A stretch of 64,000 nt of DNA from Metapseudomonas otitidis. GTDB lineage: Bacteria; Pseudomonadota; Gammaproteobacteria; Pseudomonadales; Pseudomonadaceae. The first letter of the stretch is position 1. The number at the start of each line of letters is the position of its first letter. The stretch spans positions 124,001-188,000 of the forward strand of contig NZ_FOJP01000003.1 in the NCBI RefSeq assembly GCF_900111835.1. The letters are read 5' to 3'. The position numbers and the translations under genes are program-made. Below the pieces are notes generated by a model, which worked only from the letters and a program-made list of their open reading frames with translations, was not told the origin of the DNA and made no database searches. Positions 20,016-29,340 of the stretch are shown one piece after another.

Positions 20016-20708
20016 TCAGGTGTCGAACGAGCGTTCGTGCAGGACGAGCAGATGGCAGGTGCCGGCGTTGGGGTTGACGTACAGCCGGCCCCAGACGATG
20101 CCGTTGAGGTTCTCGATGATCAGGTCGGTGCCGCTGCTGGTGTACCAGCTGCCCGTGCTGCCCTCGACGGTGGGGGTGTTGCCCGGGGTGCTGATGGTGA
20201 ACGGCGGCGAGCCGGTGCTGCTGCGGATGAACACGTCCACCTGGCGCGGGGCGTTGGGGATGACCAGGCTGGCGGGGCTCTCCATCTGGTTCAGGCGCAT
20301 TTCCACCAGGCCGTGGTCGTCGGTGAGGGTGTAGGTGCCATCGAACGTCACGTCGAGGATCTGCTGGCCGTACCCGCCGGCACCGCCTCCCCCGCCCGCT
20401 GCGGCCAGCGCCTGGAGGGTGGCGGCGGTACAGGAGCAGATCACCCGGGCGCCGGCCAGCCAGTCCTGGGCCGGGCGGTCTTCGACACCGCGCTCGGCGA
20501 GGGTCAGCACGCCGCCGCTGGCAGCGGTGACCCGCACCACCTCATAGGCGGTGGAGCCCGGCGTGGTGTCCAGCAGGGTCAGCAGGTAGTGGTCGCCGGC
20601 GCCGAACTCCAGCCGTGCGGCCAGATCCGGGGCGACCTCCAACTGCAGGGCGTTGGAGGCCAGCGGCTGCAGCAGCTCGGCCGACCAGTTGTTGATGAAT
20701 CTGAGCAT
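20016..20708 (-). CDS. Putative tail/fibre structural protein
   Basis: From the ATG at 20708 the product has 230 residues (MLRFINNWSAELLQPLASNA). The N-terminal half has a short domain ending in AYEVVRVTAASGGVLTLAERG, then a glycine-rich hinge (AAAGGGGGAGGYG) and a beta-rich C-terminal part. This two-domain layout with a glycine linker suits a receptor-side tail component. The open frame continues upstream into the previous gene; that part is not real. Confidence 0.6.
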   Translation of the reverse strand: MLRFINNWSAELLQPLASNALQLEVAPDLAARLEFGAGDHYLLTLLDTTPGSTAYEVVRVTAASGGVLTLAERGVEDRPAQDWLAGARVICSCTAATLQALAAAGGGGGAGGYGQQILDVTFDGTYTLTDDHGLVEMRLNQMESPASLVIPNAPRQVDVFIRSSTGSPPFTISTPGNTPTVEGSTGSWYTSSGTDLIIENLNGIVWGRLYVNPNAGTCHLLVLHERSFDT

Positions 20709-20716
20709 GGTTTCTC

Positions 20717-22447
20717 CTACACCCAGCCATGGGAAATGATGTCTGCCCGGTGGCGCTCCACCTGGCCGGTAACGATGTTGAGGCTGCACCGGTTGACCGG
20801 GCGCATGTCGGTTCGGTCGAACCCGTCCTCCAGCTGGACGATGTTGGTTATCGGGACGGTGATGCTCACCGGGTCGGGGTACAGGCCCCGGGAGGTGATC
20901 AGCGGGCCGTAGCGCACCTGGTAGGGTCCGCCACCGTTCTCGATGTTGCGCTGCAGGCGGGCCAGGCACACGGTGCGGTTGGAGGCGTAGATGACGCTGT
21001 GGTCCAGCCGCCACTGTTGCCAGAGGCCGTTCTGGGCGCTGTAGCCAACGCCCACGCGGGTGAGGTTGTAGCCCCAGGGGTTGCGGCCCCAGTTGGTCTC
21101 CTTGGGCGGGTCGGTCGCGCGGTGGCGCTCCTCGCCGTTCTCCAGCACCTCGTACGAGACCTGGACCACGCTGGCCTCCACGTCCCGCCCGTCGGTGGTG
21201 AGGCGCCAGCGGTCGTGCAGGTGCTCGCGCCGCTCCAGCTGCAGGGTGTCGACGGTCTCGCCGTCCGGGCCGCGCAGCACCAGGTTGTAGCGCTGCACTT
21301 CCTCCCGCTGCCCGACCAGTTCGTAGACCGAATCGTCCTCGATGGTGGTGTCGCCGCCCACGCACTGGGACCCGTTGTTGCGGTAGGTGGAGGTGATCAC
21401 CCGGGCGCCGCTGGAATTGTCGGTGATGGTGGAGGTGGCTGTGACCTCGGCCAGGGCGTCAATCCGTACCTCGGCCACGCTGCCGTCGCCCCGGAACCAG
21501 GCGGCCACCAGGGCGTTGCGCTGGCCGTAACGCGCGGTCGAGGTGCCCTCGTAACCGCTCATGTCGGCCTCGGCGGCCCCGCGCTCGTACCCGGCGGGCC
21601 GGGTGGTGACCTGGGTCTCGCAGGATGGCCAGACCGGGTTGCCGGTGGTGGTGGCAGGGTGTGCCCCGAGACGCACCACGGCCATGCCGTCATCCAGCTC
21701 GTCCACCAGGTCGCCCATGGCGCCGGTCCGGTTGTGTACTACCGTGACCGAGGCCGTGGGCGCGGCCAGGGTGCCGCCGACGTCGACCCGCAACAGGCCG
21801 AGCATGGCGAAGCCGCCGCGCCTCCAGTCGTTGGAGAAGCCCGGGTTGATGCTGAACAGGGCGCTGCGCCCGTTGGGCAGAATGTCGATCAGGTTGAGCC
21901 CCCAGCCCTCGATCTGCGGGGAGCCCTGGGTGCGCCCGGTATAGACCGGCGGTTGGCCGGTCTGCCCCACGTCCATGGCCGGCAGCTCCACCCGCACGGG
22001 GCTCGCGGCCTGCCCGATGATCGAGTGGTTGAACTCGAACACGAACGCCAGGCTGTCGCCGCTGCGCGCGGTCTGCATCCACACGCGCCCCACCTGCCCA
22101 TCCAGCTGCACGGGCCATTCGTTGCTGCGGAAGGCGGTGCCGCCGTACGCCACCAGTCGGCCACGCCCAAAACGCAGCAGCGCCTTCCCCCACCAGGCCG
22201 CGCCGGCGCCGATCTCGTCCCCGGTGGGGATGCGGTCGGGAAGGCCGATGTCCCACAGGTAGGACCAGTGGCCAGGCTCGATACCGTAGGTGAGCTGGTA
22301 GTCCAGCCGGTAGCGCTCGCCGTTGCTCAGCTGCACGTAGTTCTGGGCGTTGTACGGCTCGATGACCTGGCCATGCCAACACCAGCCCCAGGTGTCCAGC
22401 CGGCGCGGTACGGGCGGCCGCACCTGGGCGGTGCGCGGGGCACTCAT
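20717..22447 (-). CDS. Large putative tail-tip structural protein
   Basis: A 576-residue protein with many aromatic and polar residues and no enzyme motif that I can see. It begins MSAPRTAQVRPPVPRRLDTW and contains GWGLNLIDILPNGRSALFSI. Its start overlaps the upstream gene's stop (ATGA). Position after the tape measure and hub-like genes suggests part of the baseplate or central fibre. Confidence 0.6.
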   Translation of the reverse strand: MSAPRTAQVRPPVPRRLDTWGWCWHGQVIEPYNAQNYVQLSNGERYRLDYQLTYGIEPGHWSYLWDIGLPDRIPTGDEIGAGAAWWGKALLRFGRGRLVAYGGTAFRSNEWPVQLDGQVGRVWMQTARSGDSLAFVFEFNHSIIGQAASPVRVELPAMDVGQTGQPPVYTGRTQGSPQIEGWGLNLIDILPNGRSALFSINPGFSNDWRRGGFAMLGLLRVDVGGTLAAPTASVTVVHNRTGAMGDLVDELDDGMAVVRLGAHPATTTGNPVWPSCETQVTTRPAGYERGAAEADMSGYEGTSTARYGQRNALVAAWFRGDGSVAEVRIDALAEVTATSTITDNSSGARVITSTYRNNGSQCVGGDTTIEDDSVYELVGQREEVQRYNLVLRGPDGETVDTLQLERREHLHDRWRLTTDGRDVEASVVQVSYEVLENGEERHRATDPPKETNWGRNPWGYNLTRVGVGYSAQNGLWQQWRLDHSVIYASNRTVCLARLQRNIENGGGPYQVRYGPLITSRGLYPDPVSITVPITNIVQLEDGFDRTDMRPVNRCSLNIVTGQVERHRADIISHGWV

Positions 22448-22893
22448 GGCGTGGGCTCCACCAGGTAGTGGAACTCGGTGTCGCGGCCGTTGGCGTCGCG
22501 CAGCACCACCTGCTCGATGGGCGCCTCGCGGAACGTGAACAGGCCGTCGCTGGTGGAGACCAGGCGCATCGGGTGGTAGACCCGGGCGCTGACGTCGGTT
22601 TCCTGCAGGGGGCCGGCGATGCCGGCGCCGCCGGTGGCAGGCGGCACGTAGTCGCTGCGCCCGCGCGCGGCCGGGGCTGCACCGCGCGCGGCCACGGTGC
22701 GCAGCTCCTGCCGGCGGATGGGTGGCCGCACCAGCCGGTTGAGGTCGCGCTGCACCTGCTGGCTGTCGCCTCGGCGCGCGGCCTCGTTGGCTGCTCCGCT
22801 GGCCCGCCGGGCCGCTTCGTTGGCGGCGCCCGACGCGCGGCGGGCGGCCTCGTTCGCCGCTCCACTGTTGCGGCGGTCGCTCTCATTGCTCAT
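22444..22893 (-). CDS. Tail-module protein with three 11-residue repeats
   Basis: A 149-residue protein. The N-terminal third is three near-identical copies of SGAANEAARRA (residues 10-42), likely a helical or coiled-coil spacer. The C-terminal part (VSARVYHPMRLVSTSDGLFTF) looks like a short globular domain. No family recognised. Confidence 0.6.
   Translation of the reverse strand: MSNESDRRNSGAANEAARRASGAANEAARRASGAANEAARRGDSQQVQRDLNRLVRPPIRRQELRTVAARGAAPAARGRSDYVPPATGGAGIAGPLQETDVSARVYHPMRLVSTSDGLFTFREAPIEQVVLRDANGRDTEFHYLVEPTP
22768..22866 (-). repeat. Three 33-bp tandem repeats inside a tail gene
   Basis: Each 33-bp unit encodes SGAANEAARRA or its close variant. Copy number could vary by recombination and change the length of the helical spacer. 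Confidence 0.8.
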
Positions 22894-22894
22894 C

Positions 22895-24730
22895 TCACAG
22901 CTCCAATAGGTCGTTGGGGATGCCCACCCGCAGCAGGGTTTCCGTGCTGCGGGTCAGTTCGTCGCGGTACAGCTCGGGGATCTCCCGGGCCGTGAGGGTG
23001 AATCGCCGCGGGAACTGCTCGGCGGTCAGGTCGTCGGTGGTGGAGTAGTTGCCGGCGAACCCGTCCAGGTCGTCGTCGTAGGGCTCCACGGGCCCGCCAC
23101 CGGTTGGGCCGGAGGCGTTCGGCGGGTGGTTGAGCCGGCCGCCGATCTGGGTCGGCAGGCGCCCCGCATCCGGCGGGCCGGGGGTGCTGCTCAGGGGTGG
23201 CACGCTGGTGTCGGGCCGGCCCGGCACCACCAGCACGTCGCTGTCGCCGCCGCCGCGCATGACGGCGATGCTCAGGGTGGTGATGGCCTCGCCGCTGTCC
23301 ATGTCGAGGCGGTGTTGCACGCGCCGGCATTTGCCCCGCGCCCGGGTGTACTGGTCATCCAGCTCCAGGGTGTGCACCAGGTCTACGTCCAGGGCGAGGC
23401 TGGTGGGTACGTCCCAGCTGACGGTGGTCTGCCGGTGGGCGCTGATCAGCTCGACCGCCGCCCGCCGTATGCCCACCCGCAGGCCGTCCACGCGGCGCGC
23501 CTCATCGATCACGTCCACCTGGCCGCCGTTGGGGGTCCACGCCCAGCCGCCGCTCGGCACGCCCACAGGGAGGCTGGGCGGGCCGGTGAGGTCGGACTGG
23601 GCGACGGAGGTCAGGGAGTTCTCCCAGTCGCTGACGCGCTCGTCCTCCACCTCGAACGACAGGCTGTCGCGGCTCACCACGCGGGTGGCCTCCACCAGCC
23701 CGGCGGCGGTGGCCAGGGTGATGCGGTAGGTCTCGGTCACGGTCTGGGTCCAGCGCCGCCCGCCGGTGACGTCGGCGGCGAGCAGCAGCTGCTCGGCGGT
23801 GTTGGTGTTGATCCACGGCACGCCGTCGCCGCAGGGGTTGCCGCTGCTGGCCGGCAACAGCTGGTAGCGCGGGGTGCCGATCAGCACCTGCCCGCTGCCC
23901 TCGATGGCGCTCTCCACCATCTCGACGCTGGGCGTCTCGGTGCTCCAGGTCCGCCACTGGCAAAAGCCCTGGATTTCGGTCAAGCCGTGCTCGCCCACAT
24001 GCTGCCAGCTGTAGTTCTCGTTCAGCTGCCACAGCCGCTGGTAGCGGTAGTTCACCTCCAGCTCGGCGCGGTTGGTGGCCTCGCGCAGCTGGGCCAGCGC
24101 CACGGAGATGGATTGGAACACCGCCGTGCCGTCGCCGAACACGAAGGCCGGGGCGGCGGCGTACCAACTGGTGACGCGCAACTCGCCCTGGGCGGAGCAG
24201 TCCAGGCTGGCGGTGAGGGTGCTCATGCGCTCCTGGGCATAGTCCCAGCGGCTGCGCCCGGCCACCGGTTCGAACACGTCGGCGCTCCAGAAGCCGGGGG
24301 TCAGCGCCTCGACCTGGGCGAGGGTCAGCGCCTCCACACGCTGCTGCAGGCGGTCGGTGCAGCTGATCGACATGATGCGGTTGGTGGGCGACCAGGAGGG
24401 CTCAGCCACGGCGCCGGTGAAGAGGCGCGCGGTCACGGTCTGCCCGTCCACCTCGGCCACGTAGTCGATGGTGACCACCTGATCGGCCTGATCAGTCGGC
24501 ACCTCGCTGCCCGGCTCGAAGAAGAGGTCGAACTGGGCGATGCCGGCGGCACCCTCCTCCCGGTCCACGTCCACCACCCCGGCGATGCGCTCGGTGAGGT
24601 CCGCGCCGCCCACGGTGACCACGGGGCGCCAGCGCGTGGCGTAGCCGGCCGTGAGGTACACAGGCGGCGCCTTGCCCTCCTCCGCCAGGCCGTTGATCGG
24701 CGTGCTGTTGAGTGGGTACTGGTTGAGCAT
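22895..24730 (-). CDS. Putative tail hub / baseplate protein
   Basis: A 611-residue protein, start at ATG 24730 with GGGAGGTGTG directly before it and overlapping the upstream stop by one base. Text such as VVDVDREEGAAGIAQFDLFFEPG and VVTIDYVAEVDGQTVTARLFTGAV near the N-terminus resembles the hub domain of siphophage tail-associated proteins (gp27-like fold). A Pro/Gly-rich segment lies at about residues 520-560. Function is inferred from this and from its place after the tape measure. Confidence 0.6.
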   Translation of the reverse strand: MLNQYPLNSTPINGLAEEGKAPPVYLTAGYATRWRPVVTVGGADLTERIAGVVDVDREEGAAGIAQFDLFFEPGSEVPTDQADQVVTIDYVAEVDGQTVTARLFTGAVAEPSWSPTNRIMSISCTDRLQQRVEALTLAQVEALTPGFWSADVFEPVAGRSRWDYAQERMSTLTASLDCSAQGELRVTSWYAAAPAFVFGDGTAVFQSISVALAQLREATNRAELEVNYRYQRLWQLNENYSWQHVGEHGLTEIQGFCQWRTWSTETPSVEMVESAIEGSGQVLIGTPRYQLLPASSGNPCGDGVPWINTNTAEQLLLAADVTGGRRWTQTVTETYRITLATAAGLVEATRVVSRDSLSFEVEDERVSDWENSLTSVAQSDLTGPPSLPVGVPSGGWAWTPNGGQVDVIDEARRVDGLRVGIRRAAVELISAHRQTTVSWDVPTSLALDVDLVHTLELDDQYTRARGKCRRVQHRLDMDSGEAITTLSIAVMRGGGDSDVLVVPGRPDTSVPPLSSTPGPPDAGRLPTQIGGRLNHPPNASGPTGGGPVEPYDDDLDGFAGNYSTTDDLTAEQFPRRFTLTAREIPELYRDELTRSTETLLRVGIPNDLLEL

Positions 24731-25254
24731 CACACCTCCCTCGCGGTGAACTGCCAATCGAACTGGCCGCCGCCGGCGGTGCCGGTGATGGCCTCCTCCG
24801 GCGGGCTGCAGAACACCAGGTAGCGGGGCAGCCAGTGAACGCGGTACGCCGTTGCGCCGGGCAGTGGGTCCAGGGTGGCCACACGGCCTGCCAGCGAAAC
24901 ACCGGTGCGCTCCCAGTCACGGCCCACCAGGGCGAGGCCAATCGGCGGGAAGTCCGGCCGCACGTCGCTGGTGAGGGTGAAGACCCGGTCCGCCGCCGTG
25001 CGCCCCGCCATCGACTTGGGGTCCGCCAGCCACAGCTCCTGCGGCTGACTGAAGTCCACGGCGGCGAAGCCCGGGCCCATCCAGCCGGAGCCGCTGAGGC
25101 GGATGCTCTCCTTGCTCCAGTGGGTCATCCGGTACAGCTTGCCGCCAGAGAGGCGGACATCCGTCCATCCCCCCTCGGTGCTGTAGCCGGTGTCTGCCCG
25201 GCCAGATGCGCTCGCAATCGGGATTCCGGCCAGCATCACTGCAGGTCGACTCAT
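24730..25254 (-). CDS. Putative distal-tail protein
   Basis: A 174-residue protein directly after the tape-measure gene. Start chosen at ATG 25254, with GGAG six bases upstream. It looks beta-rich (GGWTDVRLSGGKLYRMTHWS, GPGFAAVDFSQPQELWLADP). The slot after the tape measure is usually filled by a distal-tail or tail-tip protein. Confidence 0.55.
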   Translation of the reverse strand: MSRPAVMLAGIPIASASGRADTGYSTEGGWTDVRLSGGKLYRMTHWSKESIRLSGSGWMGPGFAAVDFSQPQELWLADPKSMAGRTAADRVFTLTSDVRPDFPPIGLALVGRDWERTGVSLAGRVATLDPLPGATAYRVHWLPRYLVFCSPPEEAITGTAGGGQFDWQFTAREV

Positions 25255-25267
25255 GAGGTGCTCCAGA

Positions 25268-25296
25268 AAATGAAAACCCCGCACGGGGCGGGGTTA
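25268..25296 (-). terminator. Terminator-like hairpin after the tape-measure gene
   Basis: On the minus strand AACCCCGC and GCGGGGTT form a stem right at the tape-measure stop codon, followed by TTCATTTTC. It may attenuate transcription into the tail-tip genes. Confidence 0.6.
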
Positions 25297-28200
25297 GGGT
25301 CTGCCGAACTTCATCGCCGTCCGGCGCAACTGCTCCGCCATGGACGGCTCGGCATAGGTGCGGATCGGCGGCGCACCGCCCACGCTGATTTCCAGCAGGC
25401 CGAGGTTGGGGAAGCTGGCGGCCGGTGGGCTCATGCCGCTGACCTGTGGGATAGGTCTTACGGTGTAATCGCCAACCAGCCCGCCGACGTCGTAGCCGCG
25501 CCAGGTCTTGCGCACCTGCTCAAGCACCCTCGAAACGCCGTGTGTCCGCATCGCCGACAGAACGCTGATCGCGCCTGGCTCTCTCACAACCGGTTGCGGC
25601 ATCACGTACTCGCCTCGGTGCACTATGCCGGCCGGCTCAAGCCGCCCCCCGAACCCGGTAAAGCCTCCTGCAGAGAAGCCCTGATTGGGGAACTGTGTGA
25701 AGGAAGAACCGTCCTTGTAGAAGGGTTGGCTTGGGTTGGCGACTCCGTCGGGCATCGAGACGATTGGCGTGATGGTAATGACCAGGCTGTTTCTCAAGGT
25801 CTCCGCAAGGGCTTGGACGGCTGCCTTCGCCTGTTCGACCGCAGCATCGTCCATGACTGGCTTGACCGGAACCTTGGCCACCTTCTCGGTAGCCGCCTTG
25901 CCGGCGGCATCGATAGCGGCATAGGCCTCCTCAGCGATACGCTGGGCAGCCTTTGCCTGGCCAGCCAGAGCCAGCGTGTTTCGGTCGCCGCTCTTCTGCA
26001 GTTCCTCAAGCACTTCGGTGGCCTGATCGGCGTACTTCAGAGCCTGGAGGTAATCCTTGTTCTGCAGAGACTGGCGAGCCTTGGCGGTAAGCCCGCCGGC
26101 CTGGCTGAATGAGGTGGCTTGCGCCAGCCCTTTCTCACCGATGATGTTCTTGGTCCGGTCGTTGATGTCCTTCATCAGGGCATCGCGTTCCTTCACCGCC
26201 TTCTTAAGCGCAGCCTTTTCCTTGTCGGTCAGGCTAATTCGCTGCTTGGTCCCGGCGGCAGCGTCAGCGGTCATCTTCTCTTGTGAAGCTGCAGTAGCGT
26301 CGGCCAGCTCCTTCTGTGCCTGGGCGGCTCCAGCATTGGCTTCCTTCGTCTTGTCGGCGTTCTGCCCAGCCATCTCCCACAGCTCGAAGTAGCCATCCTT
26401 GATGGCCTTTACTTCGTCCTGAGTTTTCTTGCGGATTGCCTCCTGCCTAACACTGAAGCTCTCGATTGCCCCAGGCTTCTCGCCAAATCGGCTCTGGCCC
26501 TTCTCTCTATTGCCGCCCTTGTTGTCGAGCGTGGCCGGCTTGCCCGTCACGCTGTCAGCAGCAGCACGCAGCGCGCTGGCTGCGCTCTCGCCGAAGGTGG
26601 GGATCTTGGCGATCAGGGTGGCCAGGTCCTTGACGAAGTTCGCGAACCTGAGCCGCATGTAGTCCAGGGGGTTGGACAGCGCGAACTTCAGCCCCTCGAA
26701 CGACTCTTCGGCATAGCCCCTGATCAGCACGAACCCGGCGTGGAGTTGGGATGCGAGCGCGATACCGAGGCGCTCGATCCACAGCACTTCCTTGCGCAGA
26801 TAGGTGCCGATTTCCCATCCCGCAAACGCAGCGCCCACCACACCTAGAGCCCAGGTAAGGCCGCGCGCGGCAGTCTGGATACCGGCCAAGGCCCGGGTAG
26901 CGATGGTGGCGCTCCCCTGAGCCTCAGCACCAATACGGCGGAAGCTCTGGGTAGCAATTGATACCAGGCCCTCCCCCATCACCTTCGTTGCGACTTTGTT
27001 AACCGCCGTGAACGCCCCGCCGATCTCCGTGAAAATCAGCCGCCCAAGGAAACGCACCCCTTTCAGCAGCAACCCACCACCGAGGAGATACGCCAACCCC
27101 ATCAGCACTGACTGGCCGGTATCGCCCGTACTCTTGAGCCACTTCGCCAGGTCCGCAACCTGCCGCGAAATCTTCGTGATCACTGGCAGCGCGGCCTCGC
27201 CAAGCTGTGCGAAGGCATTGTTCAGGCCCGTGGTGGCTTTCCTGACCTCTACTGCGGCGCCTGAGTTGAACCGCTCGAATTCGCGCTGAACACTGCCCGC
27301 GTACTTCGTTTCGTCTGCAACCTCACTCAGTTGCTTGCGGTACTCGGCCAACGAGCCGGAGAGCAAGCTGATGTCGTCGGCGTACTCCTGTCCGAAAAGC
27401 ACGGTGATGGCTTCGGCCTGGCCACGGGTGTCCAGCTTGCCCAGCTGCGCCAGGAAGTTGTCCAGAGCAGCCTGAGCATCCACATCCATGCTGCGGGTGA
27501 ACGCATCCACATCGCCCACCAGGTTCTGCAGCTCGGTCTTGAACTCGTCCGACTGAACGCCGGCGGTCTGCAGCTTGTTGAGCAGCGCGTTGATGCCGGT
27601 TGCAGCCACTTCGGGCGATTTGCCCAGGGAGATGAAGGTAGAGGCCAACGCAGCGATCTGGGTGTTGGCCAAGCCGAACTGCTTGCCGATACCGCCAACC
27701 CGACCGAGCACGTCAAGGATCTGCGCCTCGCTGGCCTTGCTGTTGTTGGCCAGCTGGTTGACCGCGTCCAACAGCGTGCCGGTCTTATCAATGGGAATGC
27801 CGAGCACCGTCGACAGCGTCGAAATCGCTTCGGTGGCCTGGGCGCTGCTCATGTCGAAGGCCACGCCAACCTGCGTGGCCTGCTTCACGAACGCCGCCAC
27901 CTTGTCGCCTGCAATGCCGAACTGCCCCGCCAGCGCCGCAGCCTCGGCAAGCTCCGGCACCATGATCCCTGTCTCTTCAGACAGCGCCTCCAGTTGCGTA
28001 CGGAGGTCTACGATGCCTTGCGGAGAAGAGAAATCGACGCGAGCCTCCACCTTCTTCAGCGCCGTCTCAAGCCGCACCGCCGGATCGACGGCGGCCTTGA
28101 TTGCATAGCCAACCGTCGCCGCTTCCGCTGCCAGGCCAAGCCCTTCCCCGCGCACGGCGGTGCGCCGGGAAGCAAAGTCGTCCGCGCGAGCCTGCGCTTT

Positions 28201-28644
28201 CTGCATCCGCTGCAACCGCGCGGATTCGCCGGCGAGCCGCTCTTGCTCCTTGGCCAGGTTGCGAACATCGATCCCAGCAGCCTGCAACTCCCTGCGGTAG
28301 TTGTTGACCTGGGTGGTCTGCGCCGCCATGGAGCGCTTGCTACGCTCCAATGCACGCTGCGCCTGAGCCAGCGCCAAGTCCAGCGCTTTGACCGGCTGGC
28401 CGGCCCGGGTTACCGCGCGATTCAGGTCCTCGACGCGCTTCTTGTTCGCGAAGAACTCAGCGCTTGCCGCCTTGGCGGACTCCTTGGCCTTGTTGAAGCC
28501 GTCGATCAGTTGGCCCTTCTTCGAAGTCGCCTCGATTTCCTGCCCCAGCTGCCCCAGGCTTTTGGTTGCATCCTTGATGCTGTTTCGCAACGCGGCAGAC
28601 ACGGCCCCGCCGATGACGATGCCAATCGACATGTCACTGCTCAT
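25294..28644 (-). CDS. Tail tape-measure protein (TP901 type)
   Basis: Sets tail length and is released into the cell with DNA. The 1116-residue chain is the longest gene in the prophage. The N-terminal third is helical coiled coil (LVDGF-like KGQLIDGFNKAKESAKAASA and following). A conserved tape-measure core follows (VPELAEAAALAGQFGIAGDK, GKSPEVAATGINALLNKLQT), then membrane-type segments around residues 510-620 and more coiled coil. An AGAGGA site precedes the ATG. It is the gene immediately after the frameshifting chaperone pair, the standard order. Confidence 0.92.
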   Translation of the reverse strand: MSSDMSIGIVIGGAVSAALRNSIKDATKSLGQLGQEIEATSKKGQLIDGFNKAKESAKAASAEFFANKKRVEDLNRAVTRAGQPVKALDLALAQAQRALERSKRSMAAQTTQVNNYRRELQAAGIDVRNLAKEQERLAGESARLQRMQKAQARADDFASRRTAVRGEGLGLAAEAATVGYAIKAAVDPAVRLETALKKVEARVDFSSPQGIVDLRTQLEALSEETGIMVPELAEAAALAGQFGIAGDKVAAFVKQATQVGVAFDMSSAQATEAISTLSTVLGIPIDKTGTLLDAVNQLANNSKASEAQILDVLGRVGGIGKQFGLANTQIAALASTFISLGKSPEVAATGINALLNKLQTAGVQSDEFKTELQNLVGDVDAFTRSMDVDAQAALDNFLAQLGKLDTRGQAEAITVLFGQEYADDISLLSGSLAEYRKQLSEVADETKYAGSVQREFERFNSGAAVEVRKATTGLNNAFAQLGEAALPVITKISRQVADLAKWLKSTGDTGQSVLMGLAYLLGGGLLLKGVRFLGRLIFTEIGGAFTAVNKVATKVMGEGLVSIATQSFRRIGAEAQGSATIATRALAGIQTAARGLTWALGVVGAAFAGWEIGTYLRKEVLWIERLGIALASQLHAGFVLIRGYAEESFEGLKFALSNPLDYMRLRFANFVKDLATLIAKIPTFGESAASALRAAADSVTGKPATLDNKGGNREKGQSRFGEKPGAIESFSVRQEAIRKKTQDEVKAIKDGYFELWEMAGQNADKTKEANAGAAQAQKELADATAASQEKMTADAAAGTKQRISLTDKEKAALKKAVKERDALMKDINDRTKNIIGEKGLAQATSFSQAGGLTAKARQSLQNKDYLQALKYADQATEVLEELQKSGDRNTLALAGQAKAAQRIAEEAYAAIDAAGKAATEKVAKVPVKPVMDDAAVEQAKAAVQALAETLRNSLVITITPIVSMPDGVANPSQPFYKDGSSFTQFPNQGFSAGGFTGFGGRLEPAGIVHRGEYVMPQPVVREPGAISVLSAMRTHGVSRVLEQVRKTWRGYDVGGLVGDYTVRPIPQVSGMSPPAASFPNLGLLEISVGGAPPIRTYAEPSMAEQLRRTAMKFGRP

Positions 28645-28654
28645 GGGAAGTCCT

Positions 28655-29295
28655 CTATAGCGATTTCATGAAGGCCTTGAAGTCCTCTTCAATCGCACCG
28701 GCTGCGCGGGCAATGCAAAGGTTCAGGCGGTCATCAGAACTGCGGATGTGGTTGAGGGCACGCAGGTAGCCGCGCAGCTGCGGCAGGGACATCTCCAGGA
28801 TGGAGGCCCGGGTATGCCCGTTCTGGATCAGGAGCTGCGCCGTCTCGAAGAAATCGCCACGGCCAGCTCGACCAGGCTCGCCCGCAGTTGCGGCTGCAGG
28901 CGCAGGAAGAAAAAATCGAGGTTCAGCTCCACAGCAGCAGCCAACAGGCCCAGAAGGTCGTCCAGCTCCAGGGTGTCGATCTCATCGGGGGTACGCCGGG
29001 TGATCTCGGCGAGTAGTTCCAGCAAGAGCGGGCGGTGCTCCTCCAGGATCTGCATGACGTCGATGCCTGCCAGCGCCTGATCGAACAGCCCACCCAGGTC
29101 GGTACCTTCGCTTTGCGCTGCTGCCAACGCCTGGGCCAGGTGCTCGAACTCCTTGCGTAGCGGGGCCAGGCAGCGGTTGATTGTTGGTACCTGCCGTAGC
29201 TGGATCAGATGCACCTCGTACCCCGGCGCCCGCAGAGGAATCGGCACAGCCGCCCCGATGAACTGCGACAGACTCTGGTCAACGTCTTGCTTCAC
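28655..29295 (-). CDS. Tail assembly chaperone, -1 frameshift fusion (gpGT-like)
   Basis: Ribosomes starting at 29295 can slip back one base on the heptamer T-TTT-TTC (28915-28909) and continue in the second frame to the TAG at 28655, giving about 213 residues. The extension has no internal stop and encodes a sensible helical domain (QLLIQNGHTRASILEMSLPQ, then DDRLNLCIARAAGAIEEDFK). In lambda, gpG and gpGT made in this way load the tape measure during tail assembly. The coordinates cover the fused product; the frame changes at the heptamer. Confidence 0.8.
28828..29295 (-). CDS. Tail assembly chaperone, unshifted product (gpG-like)
   Basis: The zero-frame product has 155 residues (MKQDVDQSLSQFIGAAVPIP) and ends shortly after the slippery site in SSRRRSS. 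It is acidic and helical (ELLAEITRRTPDEIDTLELD), as tail chaperones are. It lies between the cargo gene and the tape measure. A terminator of the upstream cargo gene stands 14 bases before its start, so transcription must read through it. Confidence 0.82.
   Translation of the reverse strand: MKQDVDQSLSQFIGAAVPIPLRAPGYEVHLIQLRQVPTINRCLAPLRKEFEHLAQALAAAQSEGTDLGGLFDQALAGIDVMQILEEHRPLLLELLAEITRRTPDEIDTLELDDLLGLLAAAVELNLDFFFLRLQPQLRASLVELAVAISSRRRSS
28909..28915 (-). other. Slippery heptamer for -1 programmed frameshift
   Basis: The minus-strand sequence GA[T TTT TTC] is an X-XXY-YYZ heptamer correctly phased in the zero frame (codons GAT TTT TTC). The following codon in the -1 frame is CTT, and that frame is open for 84 codons. 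Confidence 0.82.
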
Positions 29296-29308
29296 TTTCT
29301 GTTCTCCA

Positions 29309-29334
29309 TAAAAAAACCCGCCGAAGCGGGTTTT
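29309..29334 (-). terminator. Strong terminator inside the tail operon
   Basis: AAAACCCGC, loop TTCG, GCGGGTTTT followed by TTT on the minus strand. It directly follows the cargo gene at 29341 and precedes the gpG-like gene, so it must be passed by antiterminated late transcription. Confidence 0.88.
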
Positions 29335-29340
29335 GTCTGT

